Source: Candidatus Sphingomonas colombiensis
GTDB taxonomy: Bacteria > Pseudomonadota > Alphaproteobacteria > Sphingomonadales > Sphingomonadaceae
Assembly: GCA_029202845.1 (NCBI GenBank)
Contig: CP119315.1
Location: forward strand, 627,501 to 691,500
Reading direction: 5' to 3'
DNA length: 64,000 nt
Numbering within the stretch: the stretch's first letter is position 1; every line of letters starts with the position of its first letter. Under the pieces are notes generated by a model. That model saw nothing but the letters and a program-made list of their open reading frames with translations, was not told where the DNA came from and did not search any database. Position numbers and translations under genes: made by a program. Shown piece after piece: positions 17,366 to 24,662 of the stretch.

Positions 17366-19422
17366 TTTTCGACGCCCAATTGCCATAGCACGAAGGCATG
17401 TTCCTCCGCGCCTTCATACAGGCTGTCGAACCGCCCGGATTTCCCGCCGTGGCCGGCACCCATATTGGTCTTGAGCAACAGCACGTTATCGTCCGTCTTG
17501 GTCGCGCGCAGCTTGGCGCCCCATTTCGCGGGCTCCCAATAAGTCACACGCGGATCGTTGAGGCCGCCCGAAATGAACAGCGGCGGATAGGCCTGCGCCT
17601 TCACCTGATCATAAGGCGAATAGCTACGGATCAACTCGAATGCCGCTTTGTCGGTGATCGGATTGCCCCATTCGGGCCATTCGCCGGGAGTCAGTGGCAA
17701 TGTCTCATCGAGCATCGTGTTGAGCACGTCGACGAACGGCACATCGGCGATCACCGCGCCCCACAGTTCCGGATCGGAATTGACCACCGCACCCATCAGT
17801 TCACCGCCTGCCGAACGCCCGGCGATCGCGATCTTGCCCGCGCTCGTCCAGTCCTGTGCGATCAGCCCCTTCGCCACGTCGACGAAATCATTGAACGTGT
17901 TGGTGCGCTTCTCCAGCTTCCCATCGCGATACCATTGCTGGCCAAGATCATCGCCACCACGGATATGCGCGATAGCGTAGGCAAAACCGCGATCGAGCAG
18001 CGATAGGCGCCCGGTCGAAAAGCCCGGCGGGATCGCATGGCCATAAGCGCCATAGGCATAGAGATAGAGGGGACGCGATCCGTCCTTCGGAAAATCGGCC
18101 GGATAGACGATCGACACCGGCACCAGCGTCCCATCACGTGCCGCAATCTTCAGCCGCTCGGTGCGATATTTGGTTCCGTCGTAGCCCGACGGAATTTCCT
18201 GCACCCTGAGCGTCGTCATCGTGCCCGTTGCGACATCATAGTCATAGACCGTCCCCGGCGTGACCATCGATTCATAGCCGAGCCGCAGCACCTGCTGGTC
18301 ATATTCGGGATTGTCGCCGAGACCGGCGGTGTAGCTCGCCTCGGGGAACGCGATCCGTTTGCCCTCGGTCGGCGCGTCATACCGGTGGATGGCGATCTGA
18401 TCGAGGCCATCCTCACGCCCCTCCACCACGAAGAAGTCCTGATAGCATTCCACGCCGGTCATATAAAAATCCGGCGATGGCGCGATCAATTCGGTCCACT
18501 CACCCGGCGCCGCGATCGGCGCGGTGACCAGACGCCACATCGGATCGGTATCATTGGTGTGGATGAACAAAGTGTCGCCATGCGCATCCACGTCATATTC
18601 GCGGCCGGAAAGGCGCGGCGCGACCATGATCGGCGCGGCGAAGGGATCGTTTGCGGGGAGCAATCGCACCTCGCTTGTCACATGATCGCCGGTCGCGATC
18701 ATGATCCACTTGCGGTCGCCGGTTTCGGAAACCGCGACGCGATAGCCTTCGTCGTCTTCGTGATACAGTTCCACATCCGCGGCCGGATCGGTGCCGATCC
18801 GGTGGAAGCGCGCATTGTCGGTGCGCCATTCCTTGTTGGCGAGGCCATAGAGGAAACCGGCGTCGTCAGCCGTCCACACGATATCGGAGAGCATACCGGG
18901 GATCACCTCGGGCAGATGTTCGCCGGTAATCAGATCCTTCACCCGGATTTCGAAACGCTCGGCACCCGAATCGTCGATCGCATAAGCGAGCTTGGTGCCA
19001 CCATTCGACACTGCGAACGCGCCGAGCCGGAAATATTCATGCCCATCCGCCAGCGCGGGCTCATCGAGCAACAATTCGTCCGCTCCACCAGCGATCGGGC
19101 GGCGCCACCACTTGCGATATTGGCCACCGGTGTCGAATGCGGTCCAATAGAGCCAGTCCCCGTCCTTCTGCGGCACGGTGGCTTCGTCTTCCTTGATTCG
19201 CCCGCGCATCTCGGCGTTGATTCGCTCGGCCAGTGGCTTGAGCGGCGCCATTATTGTTTCGAAATAGGCGTTTTCCGCCTCGAGATAGGCGAGAATTTCC
19301 TTGTCCGTCACATCGGGATAGCCCGCATCCTTCAGCCAGGCCCATGGATCGTCGATTGTGATACCATGGCGGACGAACTGATGCGGCCGCGTCGCGGCCT
19401 GCGGAGGAGCGGGAAAGGTCAT
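17362..19422 (-). CDS. ptrB: S9 family peptidase, oligopeptidase B type
   Basis: A 686-residue prolyl-oligopeptidase family serine peptidase without a signal peptide, hence cytoplasmic. The N-terminal two thirds is the seven-bladed propeller; the C-terminal alpha/beta hydrolase holds the triad S537 (GRSAGGELM), D623 (LNDPRV) and H658 (GAGHGGKSG). The start HQFVRHGITIDDPWAWLKD is the usual lead of the family, and the catalytic region (HIRGGDDLGQQWY, GKLEKRTNTFNDF) matches oligopeptidase B, which cleaves after basic residues in short peptides. First gene of the leftward operon with dedA and the thioesterase. Confidence 0.93.
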   Translation of the reverse strand: MTFPAPPQAATRPHQFVRHGITIDDPWAWLKDAGYPDVTDKEILAYLEAENAYFETIMAPLKPLAERINAEMRGRIKEDEATVPQKDGDWLYWTAFDTGGQYRKWWRRPIAGGADELLLDEPALADGHEYFRLGAFAVSNGGTKLAYAIDDSGAERFEIRVKDLITGEHLPEVIPGMLSDIVWTADDAGFLYGLANKEWRTDNARFHRIGTDPAADVELYHEDDEGYRVAVSETGDRKWIMIATGDHVTSEVRLLPANDPFAAPIMVAPRLSGREYDVDAHGDTLFIHTNDTDPMWRLVTAPIAAPGEWTELIAPSPDFYMTGVECYQDFFVVEGREDGLDQIAIHRYDAPTEGKRIAFPEASYTAGLGDNPEYDQQVLRLGYESMVTPGTVYDYDVATGTMTTLRVQEIPSGYDGTKYRTERLKIAARDGTLVPVSIVYPADFPKDGSRPLYLYAYGAYGHAIPPGFSTGRLSLLDRGFAYAIAHIRGGDDLGQQWYRDGKLEKRTNTFNDFVDVAKGLIAQDWTSAGKIAIAGRSAGGELMGAVVNSDPELWGAVIADVPFVDVLNTMLDETLPLTPGEWPEWGNPITDKAAFELIRSYSPYDQVKAQAYPPLFISGGLNDPRVTYWEPAKWGAKLRATKTDDNVLLLKTNMGAGHGGKSGRFDSLYEGAEEHAFVLWQLGVEK

Positions 19423-19499
19423 TCGCCCTCCATAACCGCCGTTCCGGACTTGTCGATGCGTTCGCGCTTAGCGATTGCGGTTTTTGCAATCATAAGGGC

Positions 19500-19527
19500 T
19501 TTGTTTGCATTTGCGAAATAATATGCT
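19500..19527 (+). promoter_or_regulatory. Possible promoter of the candidate small RNA
   Basis: TTTGTT at 19500-19505 and TATGCT at 19522-19527 are spaced by 16 bp in an AT-rich patch. An overlapping alternative -10 box is TAATAT at 19519-19524. Either would start a transcript near 19530-19534, just ahead of the first hairpin. The match to consensus is moderate. Confidence 0.35.
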
Positions 19528-19531
19528 GCGA

Positions 19532-19607
19532 TGCACAAGGATCAGGCCTTTCAGGCATCCTCTCCTAAAAACTTTCAAGGCCGGTCTCACGACTGGCCTT
19601 TCTTTTT
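19532..19607 (+). ncRNA. Candidate small RNA with an intrinsic terminator
   Basis: Two structured elements follow each other. The first is a bulged hairpin, AGGAT-CAG-GCCT / TTC loop / AGGC-ATCCT (19538-19561). Then comes a single-stranded linker CTCCTAAAAACTTTC, which continues an anti-Shine-Dalgarno-like ATCCTCTCCT run. The second is a 10-bp terminator stem with a T-rich tail (19577-19607). Since the neighbouring genes are transcribed away from it or start 260 bp later, a rightward terminator here has nothing else to terminate. The layout (pyrimidine-rich anti-SD linker between a 5' hairpin and a terminator) resembles alphaproteobacterial trans-acting sRNAs, but I cannot assign a known family. 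An attenuator in the leader of the DUF808 gene is the alternative. Confidence 0.5.
19577..19607 (+). terminator. Strong rho-independent terminator
   Basis: AAGGCCGGTC (19577-19586), a TCAC loop and GACTGGCCTT (19591-19600) form a 10-bp stem with one G-U wobble, followed by TCTTTTTG. This is the cleanest intrinsic terminator in the window. Confidence 0.85.
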
Positions 19608-19865
19608 GCCTAAAGACCTTGCAAAGGGGCTTTGCTGAGGCACGCCGAATCATAAAAAGATTTGGAGTGGAGCCGCCGGTAAAACCGGCACCGGCGGAGC
19701 AACAGTGCGGGGGATCGAGCGCCACGCCGCCCGGTCGCTCTCCCCCGTTTTGCCGATCTCGCTGACATAGCCAGCTTCATGAAAATCCTGCGAAATCCTT
19801 GCTTGCGCGATACCCGCAAGGTGGGCGATGCCCGCGCTCCAAGATATTTCACGAAGGATCGATCG

Positions 19866-20789
19866 ATGGCCGGAGGCCTTGTCGCGCTGCTGGACGATAT
19901 CGCCGTTCTCGCGAAGCTCGCCGCCGCAAGCTTGGATGACGTCGCCGCCGCGGCCGGCAAGGCGAGCGTGAAGGCGGCGGGCGTCGTGATCGATGATGCG
20001 GCGGTAACCCCGCGCTATGTCGTCGGCCTCTCCCCCGCGCGCGAACTCCCGATCATCGGCAAGATCGCGCTGGGGTCGCTGCGCAACAAGCTCATCTTCC
20101 TCCTTCCCGCGGCACTGCTGCTCTCTGCGTTCGCCCCATGGGCGATCACCCCGATCCTGATGGCGGGTGGCGCATATCTCTGCTTCGAAGCGGCGGAAAA
20201 GATTATCGAGGCGATTGGCGGCGGCGCACATGACGACGATCAGGTCGCCACCACCGACCCCAAGCATCTGGAAGATCGTCAGGTCGCTGGCGCGATCCGC
20301 ACCGATCTGATCCTTTCGGCTGAGATCATGGCGATCGCGCTTTCCACGCTGGCGGATCAATCGCTCGTCAATCAGGCGGTCGCGCTGGCGCTTGTCGCCG
20401 TGGCGATCACCGCCGGCGTTTATGGCGTGGTCGCGCTGATCGTGAAAATGGATGATATCGGGCTGGCGCTCGCGCGCCGGCCCGGCGCTACCGCGCAAGC
20501 CATCGGGCGCGGGCTCGTCGCGGCGATGCCGTTGGTGTTGAGCGCGCTATCCAATATCGGGGTCGCCGCGATGCTTTGGGTCGGCGGCCAGATCATTGTG
20601 CATGGGCTGGAGCATTTTCACCTCACCCCGATTCCGGGCTGGGTACATCACGCGGCGGAGGCCGCGCGCGCGAATGCCGCAAGCGTGGGCGGCGTGGCAG
20701 CGTGGCTTACCGCCGCCTTACTGTCCGCGATCATGGGCCTTGTCGTGGGCAGCGCGATCGCCGGCGCGCTCCATGTCCTCCGGCGCTAA
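19866..20789 (+). CDS. DUF808 family inner-membrane protein
   Basis: A 307-residue polytopic membrane protein of the DUF808 (YedI) family. The N-terminal signature AGGLVALLDDIAVLAKLAAASLDDVAAAAGKASVKAAGVVIDD is present in order, followed by hydrophobic segments near NKLIFLLPAALLLSAFAPWAI, ILSAEIMAIALSTLA and the C-terminal ALLSAIMGLVVGSAIAGAL. The family is widespread in proteobacteria and its function is unknown; a transport role is only presumed. Start ATG 19866 is preceded by AAGGA, whereas the upstream ATG (19779) adds residues without conservation. Confidence 0.88.
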   Translation: MAGGLVALLDDIAVLAKLAAASLDDVAAAAGKASVKAAGVVIDDAAVTPRYVVGLSPARELPIIGKIALGSLRNKLIFLLPAALLLSAFAPWAITPILMAGGAYLCFEAAEKIIEAIGGGAHDDDQVATTDPKHLEDRQVAGAIRTDLILSAEIMAIALSTLADQSLVNQAVALALVAVAITAGVYGVVALIVKMDDIGLALARRPGATAQAIGRGLVAAMPLVLSALSNIGVAAMLWVGGQIIVHGLEHFHLTPIPGWVHHAAEAARANAASVGGVAAWLTAALLSAIMGLVVGSAIAGALHVLRR

Positions 20790-20957
20790 CGTTCGCCGTG
20801 TCGGTCGGAGAAGGACGCACGCGGCAGAACGCGAGCCCCGGACCGATCATCCCCCGGCACATGCCCCCGCTACCCGGAGTCGGTTGAATCCGCCCGCTCT
20901 TCTGCCATGATCGCCGCATCACGGCCTGCGCCGATTCCAAGCAAACCGGAAACACCC

Positions 20958-22757
20958 ATGTCCACCCATTCCGCCCGCCTAGCCGCCCTTCGCGAGCAGC
21001 TTTCCCGCCAGCGCCTTGATGGCTTCGTCGTTCCGCTCACCGATGAGCATATGAGCGAATATGTCGGCGCCTATGCCCAGCGGCTGGCGTGGCTCACCGG
21101 TTTTCAGGGGTCGGCCGGCACCGCTGCCGTGCTACCGGAGGACGCTGCGATCTTCACCGACGGCCGTTATACGTTGCAAGTGCGCGAACAGGTCGACGGC
21201 GGGGACTGGCAGTTCGTCGGCGTGCCCGAAACCAGCGTGACGCAATGGCTGGGCGAGCATGCGGCCAATGGCGCGCGGATCGGTTATGATCCCTGGCTGC
21301 ACACCCGCCAATGGGTCGATGAAGCCGCTGCCGCGCTGGCCAGAATCGGCGCAACGCTCGTTGCGGTGGACGCCAATCCGGTCGACGCGATCTGGCCGGA
21401 TCGCCCCGCGCCGTCCGACGCGACGCTTTCCGTGCATGACGATGCCCTTGCGGGGCGCTCCTCGGCCGACAAGCGCAGCGTGATCGCCGACTGGCTGGCG
21501 GCCGAAAAAGCCGACGGCGTCGTCCTCGCCGCACTCGATTCGATCGCGTGGCTGCTCAACGTGCGCGGCACCGATGTCGCACGTACTCCGGTCGCACTGG
21601 CCTATACGATCGTCAACGCGGACGGCACCGCCGATCTGTTCGTGGCGTCAGAGAAAATGAGTGACGCGGTGCGCCAGCATCTCGGCAACGCCGTACGCGT
21701 GCATGATCGCGCCGCTTTCGCTCCAGCACTCGGCGCGTTCGCGGGCAAGCGCATCGCGGTCGATCCATCGTTGTCGGTCGCGGCGATCCCGTTGGCGATC
21801 GAGGGAGGCGGGGGCACCGTGCTGCCGCTGCGCGATCCGGTAGTGATTCCCAAGGCGTGCAAGAACCCGGCGGAAGTCGCCGGCCATCACGCTGCCAGCC
21901 TCCGCGACGGGGCAGCGCTCACCCGCTTCCTGCGCTGGATTGCCGCCGAGGCCCCCAAAGGTGGCCAGACCGAGCTGTCCGCCGCCGCCCGGCTCCAGCA
22001 ATTCCGTGAGGAAACGGGCGTCCTCAAGGATCTCTCCTTCGACACCATCTCCGCCACCGGGGCGCACGGCGCGATCCCGCATTATCACGTCACCGAGGAA
22101 TCAAACGCACCGATCCTAACCGGCCAGCTCTATCTGATCGATTCGGGCGGCCAATATGCGGACGGCACCACCGACCTGACCCGCGTCGTACCGATCGGCG
22201 CCCCGACCGCCGAAATGCGCGATCGCTACACCCGCGTGCTGAAAGGCCATATCGCGCTCGCCACCGCTGTTTTCCCGCATGGCACGTCGGGGCAGCAGCT
22301 CGATGCGCTCGCCCGGCTCCCGTTGTGGCAGGCCGGGCTCGATTTCGCGCATGGCACCGGCCACGGGGTCGGCAGCTATCTTTCGGTGCATGAGGGGCCC
22401 GCGCGCATCGCCAAGCCGAGCTACGGCGGAGGCGGCCCGCAGGAGCCGCTGCGCGCCGGCATGATCCTCTCGAACGAGCCAGGTTATTACAAAGCAGGCG
22501 ATTACGGCATCCGCATCGAGAATTTGTTGCTGGTCGTCGAGCGCGACATTTCTGGCGGCGAAACGCCGATGCTCGCGTTCGAGACGCTGACGCTGGCACC
22601 GATCGATCGCGATCTGATCAACGCCGCGTTGCTCAACGAGACGGAACTCGCGTGGCTCAACGCCTATCACGTGCGTGTCGCAGCGGAGCTGGGAACGGTG
22701 CTGGAAGGCGAAGATCGCACTTGGCTCGACGCACGGTGCCAGCCGATCACGCGCTGA
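20958..22757 (+). CDS. pepP: Xaa-Pro aminopeptidase (M24B, aminopeptidase P family)
   Basis: A 599-residue cytoplasmic metallopeptidase that removes N-terminal residues preceding proline. It has two creatinase-like N-terminal domains and a C-terminal pita-bread catalytic domain. The five metal ligands are D395 and D406 (LIDSGGQYADGTTD), H469 (HGTGHGVGSYL), E507 (SNEPGYY) and E521 (GIRIENL). The three-domain length matches the eukaryotic XPNPEP1-like group common in alphaproteobacteria rather than the 440-residue E. coli PepP. Start ATG 20958 (MSTHSARLAALREQL) is the family start. A long stem-loop follows the stop codon. Confidence 0.93.
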   Translation: MSTHSARLAALREQLSRQRLDGFVVPLTDEHMSEYVGAYAQRLAWLTGFQGSAGTAAVLPEDAAIFTDGRYTLQVREQVDGGDWQFVGVPETSVTQWLGEHAANGARIGYDPWLHTRQWVDEAAAALARIGATLVAVDANPVDAIWPDRPAPSDATLSVHDDALAGRSSADKRSVIADWLAAEKADGVVLAALDSIAWLLNVRGTDVARTPVALAYTIVNADGTADLFVASEKMSDAVRQHLGNAVRVHDRAAFAPALGAFAGKRIAVDPSLSVAAIPLAIEGGGGTVLPLRDPVVIPKACKNPAEVAGHHAASLRDGAALTRFLRWIAAEAPKGGQTELSAAARLQQFREETGVLKDLSFDTISATGAHGAIPHYHVTEESNAPILTGQLYLIDSGGQYADGTTDLTRVVPIGAPTAEMRDRYTRVLKGHIALATAVFPHGTSGQQLDALARLPLWQAGLDFAHGTGHGVGSYLSVHEGPARIAKPSYGGGGPQEPLRAGMILSNEPGYYKAGDYGIRIENLLLVVERDISGGETPMLAFETLTLAPIDRDLINAALLNETELAWLNAYHVRVAAELGTVLEGEDRTWLDARCQPITR

Positions 22758-22764
22758 GCTGTTA

Positions 22765-22796
22765 GCGCCGTGGCACGACGCTTCGTGTCGCGGCGC
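22765..22796 (+). terminator. Stem-loop after the aminopeptidase gene
   Basis: A 14-bp stem (22765-22778 with 22783-22796, two G-U wobbles) closed by a CGCT loop, 8 nt after the stop codon of the gene ending at 22757. No T-tract follows, so it may act by mRNA stabilisation or with Rho. Confidence 0.55.
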
Positions 22797-22912
22797 AGAA
22801 TGCGTATGGGGATCGGGCCATGATTGCAGCGCGTGCAACTTGCCCGTTCGACAATATCGCGGTCACGTGAGGCGACTCGCGCAATCAGTTGATCAACTCT
22901 CCATCAACCAGC

Positions 22913-23065
22913 CTAGCGCTCCGCCGAATCGTTCGCGGCATTCGGCTGATTGGTGTTCTCGCTCGGCGAGGCAGGCTTGGCGCGCGCCTGTTCCTTGCGC
23001 TTCCTGAGATTCGCGCGAAGCTGCTCGGCAAGGCGCGCGGCACGCTGGTCGTCATTGTTTGACAT
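22913..23065 (-). CDS. Small charged protein (50 aa)
   Basis: A 50-codon ORF on the minus strand, starting at ATG 23065 and ending at TAG 22913. The translation begins MSNNDDQRAARLAEQLRAN and continues with a lysine/arginine-rich helix (LRKRKEQARAKP) and a polar Asn/Ser-rich tail. It is very hydrophilic, with a predicted amphipathic helix and no signal peptide. Small proteins with this D/R-A-A-R-L-A-x-x-L-R-x-N-L-x-x-R-K pattern are, to my recollection, common in sphingomonads, but no function is known to me. It lies beside, and divergent from, tRNA-Thr(GGU). It was found by reading the strand directly. Confidence 0.65.
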   Translation of the reverse strand: MSNNDDQRAARLAEQLRANLRKRKEQARAKPASPSENTNQPNAANDSAER

Positions 23066-23095
23066 ACGATCTGCTATTGCGCGTGCGCGAACGCC

Positions 23096-23124
23096 TTGAC
23101 AATGCCGCCGGCGTCGTCTCTAGG
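23096..23124 (+). promoter_or_regulatory. Promoter of tRNA-Thr(GGU)
   Basis: A perfect -35 TTGACA (23096-23101), a 17-bp spacer and TCTAGG (23119-23124) as -10, placing transcription start about 15 nt before the tRNA. Followed by a GC-rich discriminator (GCCCCCC), as usual for stable RNA promoters. Confidence 0.7.
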
Positions 23125-23146
23125 GCCCCCCTGTCCTTCGGGCCAT

Positions 23147-23221
<75 letters not shown>

Positions 23222-23402
23222 TTTTTTCTATATGATCATCTAGTTAGCTCACCCCTACGGGGGAGACGACGAAAGTTTCTCGCCCGGCTGGCGCGCGGAG
23301 CGGTATGCGCGTCGATCAGAAAAATGACGCTGTCATCGCGGGGCAAGGCCTTGGCTGCGACTGGTTGATCGGTGTGCTCCGATCAATTCCAGCATATCGC
23401 GG

Positions 23403-23504
23403 GTAATTGTCTGCCGTCGCGGCAGCAGCATGGACTCCGCTGCACGAACGCGCATCGTCCAGCCACTCTTCACCACCAAGGATGCTGATAAGGGTGAGGA
23501 CAGC
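23403..23504 (+). pseudogene. Remnant of a histidine kinase ATPase domain
   Basis: Reading from 23403 gives a 34-codon stretch whose core, MDSAARTRIVQPLFTTKD then ADKG, lines up with the N/G-box region of sensor histidine kinases (typical pattern: GMD-x-A-T-x-x-RI-x-x-PFFTTK-x-x-x-KG). The preceding GSS replaces the expected G-x-G, and the glycine-rich G2 box after KG is lost (EDSLSD). There is no start codon, no further domain on either side, and the stretch ends at the stop of the convergent MarR gene. I interpret it as a decayed fragment of a once complete kinase gene. Confidence 0.55.
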
Positions 23505-23957
23505 TTATCCGACGTCCCCGATCGCCTCGGCCAGTGCGCGCAACTCCCCGGTCAGCGCTTCCAGGCGCTCGGCGCCAAACCGCGCGCGATAGGTTTCGAG
23601 TGTCGCGACGGTGTGGTCTGCGGTGGCGCTGATCAGTTTCGCCCCTTCGTCCGACAGGGTGACGATCGAACGTCGGCGATCATGCGGATCGTGCTCGCGC
23701 AGGGCCAGCCCGCGATCGACCAGATCCTTCAAAATGCGCGTGACGCTTGGCGCGTGGAGTTGCGCCGCCTGCGAAAGTCCGCTCGGATCGAGCGGACCAA
23801 GATCATTCAGCACACGCAACACACGCCACTGCTGTTCGGTGACGTCCACTTCCCGTAACATCGGGCGGATCGGCGCCATCACTGCTTCACGCGCCGCGAG
23901 CAACGATCCGGAGAGCGACTGGCGATAGGGCGGAAGCGTGGCGACGGATCGGGTCAT
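23505..23957 (-). CDS. MarR family transcriptional regulator (HpaR-like)
   Basis: A 150-residue MarR-type winged-helix repressor. The pattern LPPYRQSLSGSLLAAREAVMAPIRPMLRE at the N-terminus, the helix-turn-helix DPSGLSQAAQLHAPSVTRILKDL, and the wing HDPHDRRRSIVTLSDEG are in order. The lead resembles HpaR-type regulators of homoprotocatechuate degradation, which respond to aromatic acids; no catabolic genes are nearby, so the ligand is unknown. Start ATG 23957 is preferred; an upstream in-frame ATG (24005) adds 16 residues without conservation. Confidence 0.88.
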   Translation of the reverse strand: MTRSVATLPPYRQSLSGSLLAAREAVMAPIRPMLREVDVTEQQWRVLRVLNDLGPLDPSGLSQAAQLHAPSVTRILKDLVDRGLALREHDPHDRRRSIVTLSDEGAKLISATADHTVATLETYRARFGAERLEALTGELRALAEAIGDVG

Positions 23958-24069
23958 TCTCGCATTATGACAGCGATCGAACCGGTCGCAAATCGCGCGA
24001 AGCATAAGATCGCGCCGACTTGCACCGAAAACGGCCTATCGCGCGCAACCAGCGCCCGTAAACATCAAC

Positions 24070-24489
24070 TCAGCGGCGCGCCGACACGAGATTAAGCGCA
24101 ATATTCGTCTGTCCCGGCTGTAGCGTGTTGCGCGTATCCGTGATCCACAGCAATTCGCCGCCGGCGGTGATTCGCGCGGATACCGCATAATTGTGCCGGA
24201 GATCGAGCCGCGCATTGTCATAACGCAGCGCGAACGGCAGCGGCACCTGACGCCCCTTCGCATCAATCGTAACCGACGCGATCAACGGCGCGGGCGCATC
24301 CGCCAGGCTGACATCCCGGATTTCCACCTCCAGCCGCGCATTGGGCGGCAGCGCGATCCGCTCGCGATAGGCGGCAGTGCCCGACAGCGTGGTCCAGGCG
24401 GCGGGTTGGTGAGCGTGCATTCCGCCATCTCCAGTCGTCGCACAGGCGGCGAGACCGATCAGCGGCGCCAGCATCAAAGCTCGTATCAT
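24070..24489 (-). CDS. YbaY/YscW-like lipoprotein
   Basis: A 139-residue lipoprotein: signal peptide MIRALMLAPLIGLAAC with lipobox L-A-A-C (C16). The mature region matches the YbaY/YscW (PF09619) beta-sandwich: GTAAYRERIALPPNARLEVEIRDVSLADAP, then IPLPFALRYD-type and YAVSARITAGGELLWITDTR blocks. E. coli YbaY is an envelope protein that responds to osmotic conditions; secretion-system pilotin relatives exist, but no secretion genes are here. Start ATG 24489 places the signal sequence correctly, whereas the upstream in-frame ATG at 24636 would put 49 extra residues before it. Confidence 0.82.
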   Translation of the reverse strand: MIRALMLAPLIGLAACATTGDGGMHAHQPAAWTTLSGTAAYRERIALPPNARLEVEIRDVSLADAPAPLIASVTIDAKGRQVPLPFALRYDNARLDLRHNYAVSARITAGGELLWITDTRNTLQPGQTNIALNLVSARR

Positions 24490-24662
24490 GGTTCGTCCCT
24501 CGATTTCGCCACGGCTCATGCGCGACGGTCGCTGCATGCGCGCTGAACGCGGCTGATATTGCCCCCTTTGCCCGACAATCGCGATATTTTTTCGCGAGAT
24601 GAGGTAGGGCTCCGCGCCATTGCTACGTCTAATCAAGCGAGCGAGAGCATAAGGGGCTGGAG

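Larger units (their letters stand above)
19423..19865. other. 443-bp intergenic region carrying a candidate small RNA
   Basis: It lies between two divergent genes (ptrB leftward, DUF808 rightward). The section before 19500 is AT-richer than its surroundings. A hairpin and a strong rightward terminator occur at 19538-19607 (annotated separately). The remainder, 19608-19865, contains only chance ORFs and the presumed DUF808 promoter. Confidence 0.6.

Noticed and set aside
18037..19521. A 494-codon plus-strand frame opposite the S9 peptidase
   Set aside because: Shadow of the serine peptidase gene, whose catalytic triad is intact on the other strand.
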